Shown: positions 51,115 to 64,000, counted from the stretch's first letter. The stretch: 64,000 nucleotides of DNA from Lunularia cruciata (GCA_948567375.1 OX419756.1:67718333-67782332); one strand, 5' to 3'. Program-made: numbers and translations. Notes: generated from the letters alone by a model not told the origin.

Positions 51115-52638
51115 TCAATCCGAGGTAATGAAGTTCTTGTCCACCTTGTCTTCTGAACAGTATAAGCAAGGCCTTTGGGTGAGTCGATTCTTGGCTATCA
51201 TTTTGCGGACTTCGTTCACCAAGAGTTTGTTGCTGATGCGGGCTTTGTGTTTCTTCAGTAAAGTTTCAATGGCATTGCTGAGCGCTCCATAGGCCCCGTT
51301 TGGGCCTGCAACATCGGCCGAGGTCTGATTTGATTGGCTTCCACTCACGAGGACTGCAGTGTATGGTGAGAGCGTTTGCCCCGAACTTGGCTTGGCATTC
51401 GCGTGTCCTGACATGTTCAGGGGGCCCCGAACTTCGTAGGCGCTGGCGAAGTACTCATCGTTGTTGATTGTGTCATCCTCCCAGATCCTTTTGACGCTAG
51501 CCAAGGCACGGGTTCCAACATAGCCGTACTTTGCAGTCCACTCCTCTTCAGAGGTTTCTTGGAAACGAGTGACAATGTTCTTCACAAAGACCTTCACCGA
51601 TGGACTTGCATCTTCTCCGTACAGTTCGTAGATTGTGGCTCTGATGTTTCCCGTTGTAACTGCATGGGACGATTTTTCGGATAAGTTCTTCACGAGAGTT
51701 TCAGTCGGTATCATCTTGTTCTTTGCAGCTACCTCTTGACCTGCGATTTCTCGAGTCGATTCGGTCTCATCTCCTACCTCTCCGTCATCACCAATTCCGA
51801 CCTGCAATTCCTGAGAATCTAGCAATCCACCGCTGTTGCAAGAATCGGAGACGAAAGTGAAGTGGACTCCTGGTTTAAGGTTTGCTAGAAGAAGTCGGAA
51901 ACTGTCATCTGCACGGGCCATAGATATTACACATCAGTAACGAAATTTATGATAAGCGGAAGCTTACGCTCTTCAGGGGCGAACAGACTCCTCTGGAATA
52001 ATTTCTTAAAAGTGCCCTGATAACAATTTCATAGTGCTCTAAACACTACAATGTGGGTGATTTCTGGACCTAGCAACTAGATTACAATCGACGAGTAACT
52101 ATTTACAGGTTTCGATATCTGAGACTTCAGGAGAACAGAATTCTGGACCGGGCAGGTAGCATACGGTCAAGCGAGAAACAAGCTATACATTTCTTGATAT
52201 CTGAAATGCTTTAAGGCAAGAAGTGATCGATGTCTAGACTTAATACATGTACATCCACAATGAAATACTTTAGTGAATAATATGGGCCATACCGGTCATA
52301 GGGTTCAGATCTGTAGGAAAGATACATTCGTCATATCCATCATCCTCAACGTCTCCACTTTCTGCTGGTATCTGTCCTCCATGTCCACTGAAGTGAAAAT
52401 AAAGCACATCTCCATCTTTTGATGCCTGAATTGCTTTCTTGAACTCTCGCGCTACATTCCGGCCTGTTGGCTGGATGGATCGCTCATCTGTGTCGATCAT
52501 AAAAACTATATTCTGCCTTTGAAAACCGTACATCTTAACAAGAACCTCTCTCATGTTTGTAACATCGTTGACACATCCTTGTAACTCGGACTCAGTGCCT
52601 GGATAGTTGCAACCTACCAACACAGCTCTCTTTGTCAT
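51115..52638 (-). CDS. Type II metacaspase, two exons
   Basis: Calcium-dependent cysteine protease that cuts after Arg or Lys, tied to plant programmed cell death and wound signalling. Exons on the minus strand 52638-52293 and 51908-51115 give 1140 nt (379 aa); the split codon (G|AT) keeps frame across a 384-bp GT-AG intron. The p20 part begins KRAVLVGCNYPGT. Catalytic His is H86 in HFSGHGG and Cys is C139 in SDSCNSGG, the same numbering as Arabidopsis MC4. There is no N-terminal zinc-finger prodomain, which marks type II. A linker of roughly 100 residues precedes the p10 region (NQTSADVAGPNGAYGALSNA, RPCLYCSEDKVDKNFI). Slightly shorter than the usual 400 or so. Looks intact. Adjacent to GT61 on the same strand, with no known functional link. 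Confidence 0.95.
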
Positions 52639-53880
52639 GTTTACACCTTTCCAAAGAATTCTCCTCTCAGCTATATCAAATCAAAGGGGGGGAGCAGCAG
52701 CTGCTGTGAAAAGATGGCTGATAACAAAAACTATTGAGACAAACAACTAGAACTTGTAAGACAGAGGGGTAAATCTTCGGGAATAGACACAGATTTGTGG
52801 CAGAACCTCCTGCATGTGAGGGATTAACTCTGGAAATACCGGCTTTATAGCGACTGCAAGTGACAATCTCATGCTGATTGATGCGGCTACGTGAAGCTTC
52901 GAGGTCATTGGGTATCTATTCTTGCTTTGATTAGGTTCTCCTGACTACGTATGTTGGCTTTACTTGCAGGAAGTCAAACTGGTTGGTTACTCGCTGTGCC
53001 GCATTTTAACATGTTCTGTCGTAGAGTGCTAAGATCTTGACATCTGGAGGAGTAAGGTTGGAGATCCTAGTGACTCATCGACATCCTTGCGTAAAGTGCT
53101 CTCAAAGAAATGACTTCAGTGGATATGAGTGGGGTCCATTGTCATCGTTACGAGATATTCCTCGAACAACTGCACAGATGATTTGCAGAAATGAGTCTGC
53201 AATTATTGCAGACTCCGAGATGACCCAGGCAAATTGAACACGGTTTACTCTAAGAGGGCATGTTCATTCATGGTAAGTCCTCCAATTTTCTCGATGTTTT
53301 CCTCGTAACTTGGCAGTTATGATGAGTAGGCAAAGATGCTTTCTTCTCCCGAAAGGCTTCATTTGCACGACTTCGAGCAAAGTATGGCAAAAGGAACGAA
53401 AAGCCATGGACCGCCCTCACTATTTGTACTGTAAGAGATCCAGCTCACTTTTCTATCAGTTGTTCGTTCATCTTAGCAACAACGCAGGCTGCATGCACTC
53501 CAGGACATGATGAAATAACTAAGAGATATTCTCACGCCACCATCTACCTATATTGGCAATATGTATAACTTTACTTCATGATCATGGTGTAGAAGTATTG
53601 GGCCACTCCCTCATTATCTAAAGTAGATATATATTCGGCTATTGAATCTTGTATACTACATGTATGTTAGAATGACTTAAGTTATACTAGCACATTGAAA
53701 GTCCAAAGTAACATCTTTAACGGAAGCATTTTCAAGCTTATTTATGAATGTTAGCTTGATAGATGTATCATTAAATTTTTGTAGTTAGAGTAGAAAAAAC
53801 TTGACATTGCGGAGACAACTCGCTTGACAATGTCTAATATATTTGATATCAATCGAGTTTACTTTATTTTGGGTTCTCAC
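52639..53880. other. Upstream region of the metacaspase gene
   Basis: Base composition like the gene island. A GGGGGGG run lies near 52686. Open stretches such as 53037-53237 and 53310-53510 have no recognised similarity and are treated as chance. Confidence 0.45.
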
Positions 53881-55000
53881 TCATCCTTGCAAGTGGAAGC
53901 TTGAAGGACCTACTTTCTGTTGATAGAGTCTTTTATTTTAGAATAAGTCAAAATAACAAATAAAAATAAAAATAAATGAACATGATATTCAAATTTTTTA
54001 TATGATTTTCCAGTGAAGACATTATAAATAGATATAGAGAGACATGCAAAATTATATAAATGACAAATAAAGATAATTTAATAGTTTTTAGCAGGAACTA
54101 AATCCTTATTCCTAGTTTATTATCAGCATTATTCTTGTTCATTGTATAATCCGGAATGTATATAAAATACAAGTAGCTATTTTGTAAACGTATTACGTTT
54201 AAAAAGTTCCCAAGTAACAAGCGTTATGAATTTTTTTTATTTTAAAGTCTAACAGTATATAATTTGTAATAGCCATTTGGATGATAGGAGTTCATCTTTA
54301 TTTGATAAATGACAACTAAGTTAAATTCTAAGTGTTGCTGAGCCATAACAAGCATACCTTAGCATACTTGCTCAACCACTAAAATGAATATACGACATAA
54401 AATCACTAAAGAGTGTATTATCAAATGACTAAGTACATTCATTTATAGTTTGTATGACGATTATAAAGAACAAGGAAGGAACTATAAGTTTCTCCAAACC
54501 TTACCTTCTCATCTACTCTATTATTGGCAGCCTCATTAGCAAGTTTCTTCTCTACCTTTTCACATGGAAGATTTCATTTTTCTCCCTCAAGTACACAACT
54601 TTCCTCTCGGAAAACTACGAGTAACTGCACTACGTCTCATATCTCTACAAGAGGAATATACACCATCTTTGGTGTATCTCCTCCTCAATAATATCACCAA
54701 ATTTATTGGTTATATACCTTTTACTTAGAAAATTAGAAGCTAGTGATTTTCTAAGGAGCACTTATAAAGGTAGTGAGGAGGTGCAACATGACTATTTATA
54801 TTGACTTGCACTTTTTAAAGAACCACTCATTATAGGAGTCTTAGCTCTATCTGAAGCTCTAGACTTTTACTAGGGTGCATCTTTGGTTTGAACTAAAGTT
54901 CTTTTATAGTACAAATTCTTTCTTTGACCTTGTTGAGGCCTTGATTTTATGTGTAGATCTAGACTTGAATCATAAATTTTTCCACATATATAGTTGGTTT

Positions 55001-55043
55001 TTGGATCATAAGAAAAATTTTAGAAATTTTTCTTATGATCCAA
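55001..55043. repeat. Perfect palindrome with 20-bp arms and 3-base loop
   Basis: The arm at 55001-55020 (starting TTGGATCATAAG) is exactly complementary to 55024-55043, loop TAG. Part of the arm recurs reversed again at about 55049-55067 (GAAAAATTTCTAAAATTTT), so the DNA can fold in alternative ways. Confidence 0.92.
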
Positions 55044-58000
55044 AAAAAGAAAAATTTCTAAAATTTTAATAATTTTAGAAGAGTACTTGAGATTGATTCT
55101 ATGTAATCTTTCAGAAAAATCTTTAGCAATATATCTTAATTCAACATGGTATGGTTGTTCATGAAATTTCCAATCTTAGCAAAGTGTCAAGAGTACAAAG
55201 CTAGCTAAAGAGGGAGTCAATGAACCCTGGTCCAAATCAGCAAGAATGGCCCCAAGGCTTAATCACCAATTGAAGGATCACTACAGATTGGGAATGAAGG
55301 GATGAATGAGGTGATAAAAGTGCTAAAAACCTTAGGAGGATGCCTATGAAGAGAAGCTGGTTTGAGGGTGAGGAGGGACATGTCATAATCCAAAGAAGAG
55401 GCACCATTGATGGAGGATATAGTGAGAAGTTCAAAAGGAAAGGTTGCAAAATGTGAGAAGAAGGAATCTGTCCAATCTATTGGGCTAAACTAAGAAGAAG
55501 AGGATGCAAAGAGAGCTGCTAAGGAAATGGAGGAAGTGACCACACCACCTCCACCATTGGAAGTGGTTACTCCTTGGAGGAAGAACATGAAAATGCAAGG
55601 ACTAATGATGACCAAAGGAAGAACCCTGACTCAAATTTGGACCTTGCAACAAACAACGCAGTTGAGTAAGACAAGATGCCATCATGAGGCAGATACTCAA
55701 TTGCAACAAACCAAGATATAAATAGTGGAGGATAAGGAGGAAGTGTTACCTTATAATTATAAACTTTTCTATGCTCCTTGTTTATGATTAATAAACATAA
55801 TATAGTGTTGTAATTAGTAGGTATATAGGATTCATAGGACCATATGATCATTAATAGCATTGGACTGTAACTCTATAGCAAAAATAGTGCATGCTTGGTA
55901 TTACAAGTCTGACCACATAGATAGAGTGGTATGGAAATGGTGGGCTGTAAGCTTAATGCAAAATTTGCAAAGATTAGCAATAATGAGAGGATGGTCTTGT
56001 CAAACTTCTCTTGATCAATTTTGGTCACTCTCTTGAATTTGCTCAATTTTTGGCCACCATTTTGTGATTGGGTTGTCAATTGTAGGTGACAAGGGTAAGA
56101 CCGCTTTTCCACCAGGTCAACATAGAATTGAGTACAAGAAAGGGCCCAATCAATAATTTAGGGATGTATATAAGCTAGAGGATAGCTTCCACATTTTTTG
56201 GTTAGCATACATATGTTCAGATCTAGGCATTTGCTTATCCACCTTGAAAGAAGTAAGTTTTCACAACAATAGACCAGTAAAAGAGAAGAGGTATAGAGTG
56301 AGAGGTGGGTGAGTTGAGCTGATTTGGGTCCAAACTAGACTACATGGCATTTGGAAACTTTGTACTTAGGTCCTATTGGACGTTCGTATGATTTTGTTGA
56401 TGCTCATGCATTTCCAATCAAGAGTCTCCTTGGTGGTTTGTGATTGACAAGGTGTGGATGTAATATTGTGTATGTTAATTTTTAGAATAGTTGGTTCTCA
56501 CTCCTTAGGTTGAAGTTGATCATGTGTGAGCTCTCTCCTTTCAATGCAATTGACTAAAGGAAGTTAGGCCATTATAGAGGATCCATTACACAAACAACTT
56601 GGCTGACCTATCAATGAGTTCTTGGGAGAAGGGGCTTTTGATGGAGGGGCAGTTTTGGTTTGAGAATGGAACTCCAACCCAAACCAAAACCAACCAACTC
56701 TAGATGTAGAACCCACACCTGGTCTGGAAATTTGCACAAAGTATAAAATAGGGATACCAACCCTGGTTCTCCATGTAGAGAGATTGGTGATCTCAACAAT
56801 ATGTCATCTTGGCTAGACTTGTACTTTCCATTCTCACTCCCTACACTAAAAGGTGTTTGGTTGGCTATCAAGAGTATGGTCTAGCCATAGATTGGAAACT
56901 GCTTGATGAGGCCTAGGTTATAACCAACACCTTAGGCATAGATGGTGATATATGTATTGATGTATAGAGCCTATCACTCTGGTTGCAGTTAGGAGTTGTG
57001 CAAAGATACCCAAGGTATGTGGGAGGAGAGACTCCTTGGTCACATGGTATATACAAGTTGGTATCCAGTTCAAAGAGGCACCTCAATTCCATGGCAAGGA
57101 TGGTACATTCCGGGTTTTAGAACCAAATGCATCCCTAAAATGGACTCCAATTGAGTACCAAGAGTTCACCCCAAGAGTAGGAAGTAGAGTGTGGGGATCA
57201 ATTCTATGTTATGGGCCAAGATCTCCAAGTGATGTGCATATTTTGTGGAGGGGTTGATGAGTGCAACATAAACTTCAACCAGTCTAGAGATTGAGTACTA
57301 GGGGAGGGTATAGTAGTCATACAAAAGTGGAAAAAAGGATGGAAGTTGGGCCAATGTTCATTAGATGATCCAATCCCATTGGTGGAGATCAAGAGCATAA
57401 GTCAAGAGAGCCAAAGCAAGGATAGATTCTAAAACTTAGTTTGAGAAGGGGAAACTAGTTGCCAACTAGTTGGATGGGTAGAAGGCAAGAGGACCTCATG
57501 TTGAAAGTTAGCTTGTGGCCTTAGGCAGCCAAAGAATCACTCCACCTTTGTAAGGAAAAGATGATTTGACTAGAAAGACTGACCTCAAGACCCATCAGAA
57601 GTGAGAAGAGGACCCAAGTTGCAACTGCACTACCCTATTAACCTTAGAGATCTTGGTACCCCATTACTTGAGTGGGGTTGCCCATTTTTTTCCTTGAAAG
57701 AAAAGAGTACACATAATAGGTCTGGAGTTGAAACCTCAATTGACTAAGGAGCATTACCTAATTAGAATCCAAATTGACAAATCCTATATGACAATACAAA
57801 GTGTTCCAAGACTTGAAGCAAATTGAAACAAGAATCAAAGACTTCGGTCTCCAATTGAGTACCTATGTTATAGATATTTTCCCAAGAAGGTATGAAAAGT
57901 TCAATAAATCTACTATTAAACCATCATTTTTGTGTAAAAGTGCCCATTTAAAAATCAAATTTGTAACACAATCCAACCATGGATCATGAACTAGGTGGAG

Positions 58001-59126
58001 TTAACTTCACTGCACCCACCTTGAGGACTAAAAAACCCCAAAGGATTGTATGTTAGTTGGCATATTTGAACTATAGGTACCACAAGTGATAAAGAGAGAT
58101 TTTGGAATTTGAGACTACATTGAAGTTGGAAGCCACTTTGCTTTTACTTACTCAGATGAGCATTATTTTGTGACAAGGGAGTGCAAGTACCAAAATTTTA
58201 CTTGCAAGAAGGAAAAGAACCATAAATGATACATTGCACTAATGCAAAGATGATGCCCAAGTTGAGACATGGAAGGTAGACCCTCTAAGACATTAATGGA
58301 TGATTTAAAGGTCAATTACACAAAAATTTACTCAAGTTGGGATGTTGATTCCTTTTTGGGTTACCTTGGAGTTTCAAGAATAAGTCCATAAAGAGCTAGT
58401 TAGTTGAGAGAATCTTAAATGGGATAGATGATACATTACAAGCTAAACCAAATGAATGGGACCTTCCACTCATCCTTCAAGTATATTGTGTATAGGATGC
58501 AGTCTAATATCACTTCAACCCTTGAGGAACCTTACATAACCTTAATTTTAACTCCTAATGGCACTCCATGCTCCCAAGATGAGTCTAAATACTCAAACAT
58601 ATTTTTGGTTGAACCTATACTCCTCACTCATGAGATCTTAACTCTCATGAAACAACCTCTATTCACAATGTCAACCAATTCTCCCAAATAATAACTCACT
58701 CCATTGAAAATTTGCACACTTGATCAACACTCTAGGTTTTCTTCACATGTAATATCTCAGCCCTTTTCATCAGGCCATTTTGCTTAGGCATTTTTCTATT
58801 CAGCACACAACTTTCAGATTTAGTCTAAAAACCACCTCTCTCACTTTAGAAATTCATAACTTCCTGCACAAAAGTTATCTTTCCCCAAATTGTCAAGCCA
58901 AAAGGTAGGATATCTTACACTAAATTCTCTTGGAAAGTTAAAAAAAATCCAATGAAAAATGAAGAGATGGAAAATTCTGTATAAACTTCTAGAGTGCATA
59001 CAATTTGTGGGAACAGTTTACCCTACCACCTTCAAAAAAATCTAGCTCAATGCGTGTAACAACACTTACAATAATTTCAAATACCCCAACTGAAAGATAA
59101 TCCAAGCTATCCTCTATGAAATTTTC

Positions 59127-59200
59127 AAGTGCAGATCTCAAACTTGGGGTTTTGCCCAAAATCAAGTGCAGATCTCAAACTTGGGGTTTTGCCCAAAATC
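59127..59200 (+). repeat. Exact tandem duplication of 37 bp
   Basis: AAGTGCAGATCTCAAACTTG starts at 59127 and again at 59164. The two units look identical, so the event is recent. Confidence 0.92.
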
Positions 59201-60779
59201 ACCGTAATCCCCAAAATCATCATAATCCACTAAATACTCAATCCAACTCACACAATCCTGAGGTCCTCTAATGTGTATAATATATATATAATATCATCTC
59301 AAAAGCATCATAATAAACTATAAGGTATAAAAATGGATCCAAGTTCTCTAACATAAATTAAGCACTCTACTCCCCTAATGGTCCCTCCAAGTGAACTCTC
59401 ATACCTTAATATTGACTTGTACATAGAACATTATTTTGCCTTCTAGAGAGGTCACAACAATGGAACCAAAACTGTGAGCTAGCTTGCCTCTCACTCAAGA
59501 TAAATCTCTAGTGGTTATTAAGGTTATGCACCATGGACTAAGAAGGCAAGGAACCCCAACTCAAGCACAAGCACACTCCTCTAAAGTGAGAACTCCAAGG
59601 CATGTCCAAGACTCAACACATTGCCCACTAGAAAACTCAATGAGAGAGAATTAGTTACAAATGAAAAGGTTTTGATTACCTCCTCACCCCTAGTTTATAT
59701 AGTTGTGAAAATTTATACACCAAAGTTATTAATTGCCCGAGTAACTCAAATTACTAGGCTAAAAGTCAAAGAAAGTAAAAAAATCTAAAGGAAATTCAAG
59801 CACATGAGAATAATCCCAAGAGTAGGTGGTCTTATCCTCACCTATCAACTAATCAAGGATTCCTTCATATGTGCTATCCTTGGACCATAGAAAAAGTGCA
59901 CATCAACAAGGCTTGTGGGCCCAAGAGTTCTCAACTCTTTTCTCAAAGTCAAATATCAATACACTAAAAGATAAAATAATGATGCTTGCTCATTTCATAT
60001 TCTTTAGAATAGAGTCACCTTTATCTTAGCAAGGACTAATTATAGCTAATCATGATTAATGTAGAAGCTTAGCTTAACTCCATATAGATAATATTTCTCC
60101 ACTACTTGCAATACCAAACTTAATATCCCTATAGAGTACTATCACAACCCACCTGATGTTCCTATAGGCAGATTTTTTGTTGTTTTGTTATTTTACCCAA
60201 GTAAGTGCATCATGTTGAGTAGGATAAAGCTTGAAGGAATAGAGTATGGCTTATATCTTAGTCACCATGAAGGTCTGAAGAGTCATGAGGAGAGGGAAGC
60301 ATATGTTCAAACAAGGGTACCACGAACAAGAGTGCATGATGGGATATATCGAGAGTTGTTGTTAGTAGATAACGCTTCAACTTCCTATTTAACAAGGAAT
60401 CAACACATAGGATGAAGAGAAAATTTTGGTCTCCATTAGTCCTCTTGATGCTTCATAAAAAATTCTCACCAATATCTGACATGGATCAATTGAATTGGAT
60501 AGATGTAGTGCATTGCAAGGAGGTAAAGTTTAATTGAATTGTCTTGATGCTCTAACCATTCTTGGAGCATTTGAAATTGTGCTGCTGGGAACTTTTAGAA
60601 GTGAGAAGAGCTTAGAGCCTTTAAGCAATTTGAGGAATTGCAAGTAACTCCCTTCCTCCAAGTCATTACTACCCAAGGACACATCATACAAGTTTTTTGC
60701 TTTGATATCCACTTTGTATTATTTTATATTTTTTACTTGGATTGCATGGTCTGAGTCCTCCAAGGAAGAGGAAGCTGAA

Positions 60780-63395
60780 TCCTTGGATTAGTCTTTGTAT
60801 TCAAACAAAGTGGCTTCCCCAAGATAGGAAACCTTCATCCAATTGACTAACACCAACCAATTCTCCTCAGATACAACATCTTTGAACCTCAATTTATGTT
60901 GATGCCAATCCACTACAACCTGTGCAATGTACAACCATTGTCTACCAATCAATAATGGGTAATCTGTTTTGGTCATTGGCCTAAGTACTCCTCCAATGAT
61001 AGTCACTCTATTTGACAATAGCTCCAAAGGTCGGCATCATGACTGATCCACAAGCTTCAGGATTTGTGGTGTATGTTTGAATGTATGATACCCCAACCTA
61101 TGGGCAGTATCCTCCATCATCACATTAACACCTGAACCTAAGTCAATGGGTACAGATGTAATTCTACATCTGGCAATCTTCACATCTACTTCCAAAGATC
61201 CCAAGTCTTTCTATTTGATTCAATAAATGGTGGGTAGATCCTCATTGATTATTTTCTGCACACTCGCTTCAAAGCTGAACTCAATTGTTTCTCATACAAC
61301 TTAATACCTTCCCATAGTTGATTAAACATCACATTTGCATGGGTAGATGCTAAATCCACCACAACTTCCTATTGGGGTACCTCCTCTAGCTTTGCCTTCT
61401 TCTGCTTAGTAGTTAAATTTGTAACCCAATCCGAGGTAGACAGGTTGTATTTCTCCTAGATTTCTCTTGAGTATGGTGATTCTAGAGTTCTCTCTATCTG
61501 CTTTTGTGTCACCTTGGGTTTACTTACTTTGGCTTAGATAAGACTTTTGACCTTGACTCAAATATCTGCTGCAAAAGTTGTCTGGATCTCCTTCTAAGCT
61601 TCCATTGAGTTTATTTCATGTCCTTGTTGTATTGCCTCTTTCACCTCCTTGTGTAGTGCTCTTACTTTGGCCTTAGTGAAGATCTTCTCCTCCTTAGCGG
61701 ACAAGATGGACTTGGATGATAATGTTTGGCTTTCTATGAAGGTGTTGAGGTAATACTTACCTCCTTGGGATCATGGCTTCTTCTTCATTGAGTGTGTTTC
61801 AACATGTAAAATATCAATATCTTGCCATTCTTCCTCCAAGATTGGGTTCAATTCACTTGAAACTACTTCCTCCAAAGTGATACAGTTTATTGTGGCATCT
61901 ACTTTGGCTTGAGGTGGAAGGCATTTTGGTGATGTATGGACACACCTCACCGGATGCTTTGGATTTGGTGGCTGAGGACATTGACTGGCCACATGACCGG
62001 ATCCCTTGCAATTCCCACATAGGGGGACATATCCAATTTGCCACCAAGACTCAAGGCAATTGAGTGCCTGATGTTTGATAGATCCACAATATAACAAGCT
62101 CCATGTGGGACATTCTATGGTCAAATTTGTGTTTACACCGGCATCCTTTTTAGTGTCTCATTGTTCATGTACTCCCTTGGCACATAACAGGGAGCTTAAC
62201 AAACCATACTAGGCTATGACTGTAGGATGGCAGAAACCCTTTTGCAACCTCTTGTCATATTCATAGTTGACTAATGGTGCAACTGTACTGATATTGATCT
62301 GCATGTCAAGGGTGTGAGTATAAACACCGGTTCAACTTGTGATCCCAAGTTGGAACCCAATCAATTTGTTGTACAAGGTACAAGGGCATATTGGTCAAGC
62401 ATTTGGTGTTTGCATGACCCAGCTTATCACATGAAGTAGACCAATATGTTTGGACGTGCAAACTTGTGATCCCAAGTTGGAACCCAATCAATTTGTTGTA
62501 CAAGGTACAAGGGGATATTGGTCAAGCATTTGGTGTTTGCATGACCCAGCTTATCACATGAAGTAGACCAATATGTTTGGACGTGCAAACAATGGGGTTT
62601 CCTTTGGCCCCTTACCCCAACCATCTAAATCTTAAATTGCAATGTCTTTTATCACTGTCTCCAACTTAGTGTCTACTTTATTAGTTTTCTTGGCTGGAGT
62701 CCAGAATGTTTTGCATCCCAACCTCTGCCAATTCTTCTTCTCCTTCTTATAGTCATCTTCTGTTGAGGAGCTCTATGAGAATGATGAGTCATCCAAAGAT
62801 GGGTTGATACTTTGAGATTGTCTTCTTCTTGTTTTACACCCCTTACACCTGGAGAGGAAGGGGTGTACTCAGTTACCAGAGGAATGAGAATGAGCCCCTC
62901 ATAGCAGGCTACATGCTTAAGAACCTTGTCAAGAGAGGTTACGTTTCTCTCTTGCAAAGATCCAAATTTCTGGCGACAAGCGTCTGAGGAAACAAGTAAT
63001 TGCCTGGGCATCTGAATAGCCTACGGTTGAATAGCATCATGAATCATTAGACATAGTCATGTAACTTCTCATTCTTTCCGGTCCAAATTGCTGAGTGTTG
63101 CAAAGGCACTTATATCATAGTCCACATCTTGAAATCTTTGCAAGAAGTTATCCCAAAGGTTTCCCCAATTTCTTGGTTTAAACTCATTCTGAGTAACATG
63201 GGTGTACCAACTTCAAGCTTTTTTCCGGAGCAGGCTTGGGAAAATGCACAGTCAATTTTGAGAGTTCGTGTTCCTTGTTAGCAAAGTAAATTACTTCAAA
63301 CTCCTCAATAAATTCATCCCGGTCTTCATCTCGTCCCATCCCCTTGCATTGCTCCAGGGAAGTGCTGGATGCGTGTTTTGCAGCACTTACCAAGT
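60780..63395 (-). mobile_element. LTR-retrotransposon-like gag and protease fossil (copy G)
   Basis: On the minus strand, from right to left: a gag-like stretch (63395-62700, NLWDNFLQRFQDV and CRQKFGSLQERNV), a duplicated spacer, a CCHC knuckle CGNCKGSGHVASQC near 61990-62030, and a retropepsin-like block around 60860-61200 (VPIDLGSGVNVM at about 61120-61160, then DYPLLIGRQWL). The order gag, knuckle, protease is that of a Ty3/gypsy-like element. No RT, integrase or LTR was found. It differs from alpha and beta. Heavily broken, with more than ten breaks. Confidence 0.65.
62334..62588 (+). repeat. Recent tandem duplication, 127-bp period
   Basis: Two copies starting AACTTGTGATCCCAAGTTGG at 62334 and 62461 differ at one base by eye. 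They lie inside fossil copy G, so the duplication happened after its decay began. Confidence 0.95.
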
Positions 63396-64000
63396 CTCTT
63401 TGTCCATCTCTATATAGTGATCACGAGGATGTTTTCTGCAGAAAGAGAAAGTAATTGTCATGTACTGAGGAACGAGCCTTTCTCAGTGCCAGTATCTCAT
63501 CATGTGGATCCGTGTTTAAGCGACTCAGACGAAATGCTAGTTATATTGCAGTTATATACTGTAGTGCCAAAGTGAAACCACGCATGTCAGCAGTCATGGA
63601 ATACGGGGGTAATCAGAGTCCATATTCTGTTCGTAAGATCGTGATTTATAAAGTGTGATAACTGCCAACTGTCATGAGACTGCGGGCGGATTGTTTTGGC
63701 AAAGATGTGACAGTAGAGAAACACTGAGGAGTATGGTGTAAAATTACGCAGTTGGAATCTTATGTCGCGTCCTTACTGCAATCAGCATCGCACTGACTTC
63801 CTTGATTTTAACCAAACTGAGTTAATTTTTGTTCGCCATTCATTGAGGGACTCCCGTCTTTCGTTCAGAGAAAGCGATGCCTGACAGATACTGAATTTTC
63901 ACACGTGGGCTGAGGGGATAATTCGAAGCAACATGGGTTCAGAACTAAAGTTGGCATTCTTGACTGACGGAGTACTTACTAGGACACCACAGCAGTTGTC
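63396..64000. other. Gene-free end of window
   Basis: Base composition returns to a gene-like balance. Short open stretches on the plus strand near 63369-63658 have no recognised similarity. A gene may start beyond the edge. Confidence 0.4.

Larger units (their letters stand above)
53881..60779. other. AT-rich gene-poor stretch
   Basis: Only short open stretches (for example 57036-57257, 58428-58691 and 60185-60415), none recognised. Several parts look like eroded coding repeats, but no RT, integrase or transposase motif was found by eye on either strand. Confidence 0.5.

Noticed and set aside
44661-52638. GT61 and metacaspase as a functional cluster
   Set aside because: Same strand and neighbours, but several kilobases apart with separate promoters. 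No known pathway links them.
53037-53510. Open stretches upstream of the metacaspase
   Set aside because: Short, unrelated to known proteins and lacking supporting splice or start context.
57036-57257. Open stretch of 73 codons as a gene
   Set aside because: Surrounded by AT-rich decayed DNA, with no motif and no neighbouring exon that would extend it.

Overview
This 64 kb window is nuclear DNA of a land plant. The host genes are split by short GT-AG introns, and the families present are plant families: a calcium-dependent protein kinase, a GT61 glycosyltransferase and a type II metacaspase. Nested Ty3/gypsy chromoviruses and a Mutator-like element fossil also fit. A bryophyte, perhaps a moss, fits the gene style and compact introns, but that is an impression and not proven by the sequence.

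Layout. Positions 1-13478 are a nest of Ty3/gypsy elements of two families, called alpha (LTR about 740 bp) and beta (LTR about 420-470 bp) here. The oldest is beta copy C. It was hit by beta copy E (in gag), alpha copy B (between protease and RT, with a clear TGAGT target duplication) and beta copy F (in RT). E was in turn hit by alpha copy A. Positions 14040-22210 hold a decayed, unrecognised coiled-coil coding unit on the minus strand. It was split by the complete beta copy D (15850-21492, TGCAT duplication, LTRs about 98% identical). Positions 22.2-31.5 kb are AT-rich and gene-poor, with one very old gypsy pol fossil and several local duplications. Positions 32.5-34.9 kb hold a decayed MULE transposase (DDE-type core, SWIM finger, CCHC knuckle), and a 75-bp repeat flanks it in inverted orientation.

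The gene island spans about 37.5-53 kb. It holds a seven-exon CDPK on the plus strand (39208-42366, 509 aa), a four-exon GT61 Golgi glycosyltransferase on the minus strand (44661-47364, 602 aa) and a two-exon type II metacaspase on the minus strand (51115-52638, 379 aa). All three models keep frame across canonical splice sites. From about 53.9 kb to the end the DNA is again AT-rich and gene-poor, with a minus-strand retroelement gag/protease remnant at 60.8-63.4 kb and recent tandem duplications.

The most interesting signal is in the beta LTRs. The stretch upstream of the TATAAATA box is packed with alternating GAA/TTC modules that match plant heat-shock elements, including one perfect four-unit element. 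This resembles the arrangement in the heat-activated copia element ONSEN, but here it is in a Ty3/gypsy chromovirus. Also notable are a pair of similar short open stretches between primer-binding site and gag in alpha copy B, a tandem duplication inside the alpha LTR, and a three-copy 130-bp repeat just upstream of the GT61 gene. All identities and counts were made by eye.
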